6,474 bases of DNA, taken from the NCBI GenBank assembly GCA_903868655.1, contig CAIPWG010000432.1, forward strand, positions 1 to 6,474, written 5' to 3'. Made by a program: the position numbers and the translations under genes. Each line of letters starts with the position of its first letter. Position 1 is the stretch's first letter. The notes beneath the pieces are model-generated. The model was not told the DNA's origin. It made no database searches and worked only from the letters and a program-made list of their open reading frames with translations. This document shows positions 6,411 through 6,474 of the stretch, one piece after another. The stretch comes from an uncultured Sphingomonadales bacterium. Lineage in GTDB: Bacteria > Pseudomonadota > Alphaproteobacteria > Sphingomonadales > Sphingomonadaceae.

Positions 6411-6474
6411 GGAGCGGTGGCCGAGTGGTCGAAGGCGCTCGCCTGGAAAGTGAGTAACATCCCAAAAGGTGTTC
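6411..6474 (+). tRNA. tRNA-Ser(GGA), 5' part, cut by the window end
   Basis: The sequence folds as a class II tRNA. It has acceptor 5' strand GGAGCGG (6411-6417), D arm with stem GCC/GGC (6420-6422 and 6434-6436), and anticodon stem CTCGC/GTGAG (6438-6442 and 6450-6454). The seven-base loop CTGGAAA has anticodon GGA at 6445-6447, which reads UCC and UCU serine codons. A long variable arm starts at 6455 (AACATCC...GGTGTT can pair with one bulge), as expected for tRNA-Ser. The T arm, the 3' acceptor strand and any CCA lie beyond base 6474. It is transcribed divergently from the isomerase gene, 76 bp away. Confidence 0.93.

Noticed and set aside
6335..6460. Possible 42-residue N-terminal extension of the cyclophilin
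   Set aside because: It would overlap the tRNA-Ser gene and its promoter in antisense and would bury the signal peptide; ATG 6334 gives a standard secretion signal at the N-terminus.
1..6474. CRISPR array, insertion sequence, phage or defence system
   Set aside because: I found no regularly spaced repeats, terminal inverted repeats, transposase or integrase motifs, or known defence domains; all substantial coding regions have housekeeping or metabolic assignments.

Overview
This looks like an ordinary chromosomal stretch of an alphaproteobacterium, most likely a member of the Sphingomonadales (Novosphingobium/Sphingobium type). The evidence is the GC-rich codon use, the close resemblance of the Rel protein and the periplasmic cyclophilin to what I know of sphingomonad homologues, and an alphaproteobacterial-style tRNA-Ser. 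No database search was possible, so the taxonomy is an inference. I see no mobile element, CRISPR array, phage gene or toxin-antitoxin pair, and no convincing undescribed system.

Layout. Bases 1-77 are the last codons of hemF (oxygen-dependent coproporphyrinogen III oxidase, haem synthesis), followed on the same strand by a GNAT acetyltransferase (128-724). The acetyltransferase runs tail to tail, with a 22-bp overlap, into a polytopic GT87-type membrane glycosyltransferase on the minus strand (703-1935). About 100 bp separate that gene from the divergent rel gene (2037-4145), a long (p)ppGpp synthetase/hydrolase. Rel converges on a class III CoA-transferase (4172-5326, minus), and the short gap between them holds an imperfect hairpin. 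Upstream of the CoA-transferase on the same strand is a secreted cyclophilin-type peptidyl-prolyl isomerase (5381-6334, minus). Divergent from it, the window ends inside a tRNA-Ser(GGA) gene (from 6411) with a plausible promoter in front.

The genes do not form one pathway: haem synthesis, stringent response, acyl-CoA metabolism, envelope folding, glycosyl transfer and tRNA sit side by side. Only two same-strand pairs could be co-transcribed: hemF with the GNAT gene, and the isomerase with the CoA-transferase.

The most noteworthy observation is in Rel. All hydrolase metal and catalytic residues are intact. In the synthetase domain, however, the glycine of the near-universal Asn-Gly-Tyr motif, next to the guanine-stacking tyrosine, is a glutamate (E303). 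This may weaken or alter (p)ppGpp synthesis, or it may be a sequencing artefact. The cyclophilin also keeps only part of the classical active site.
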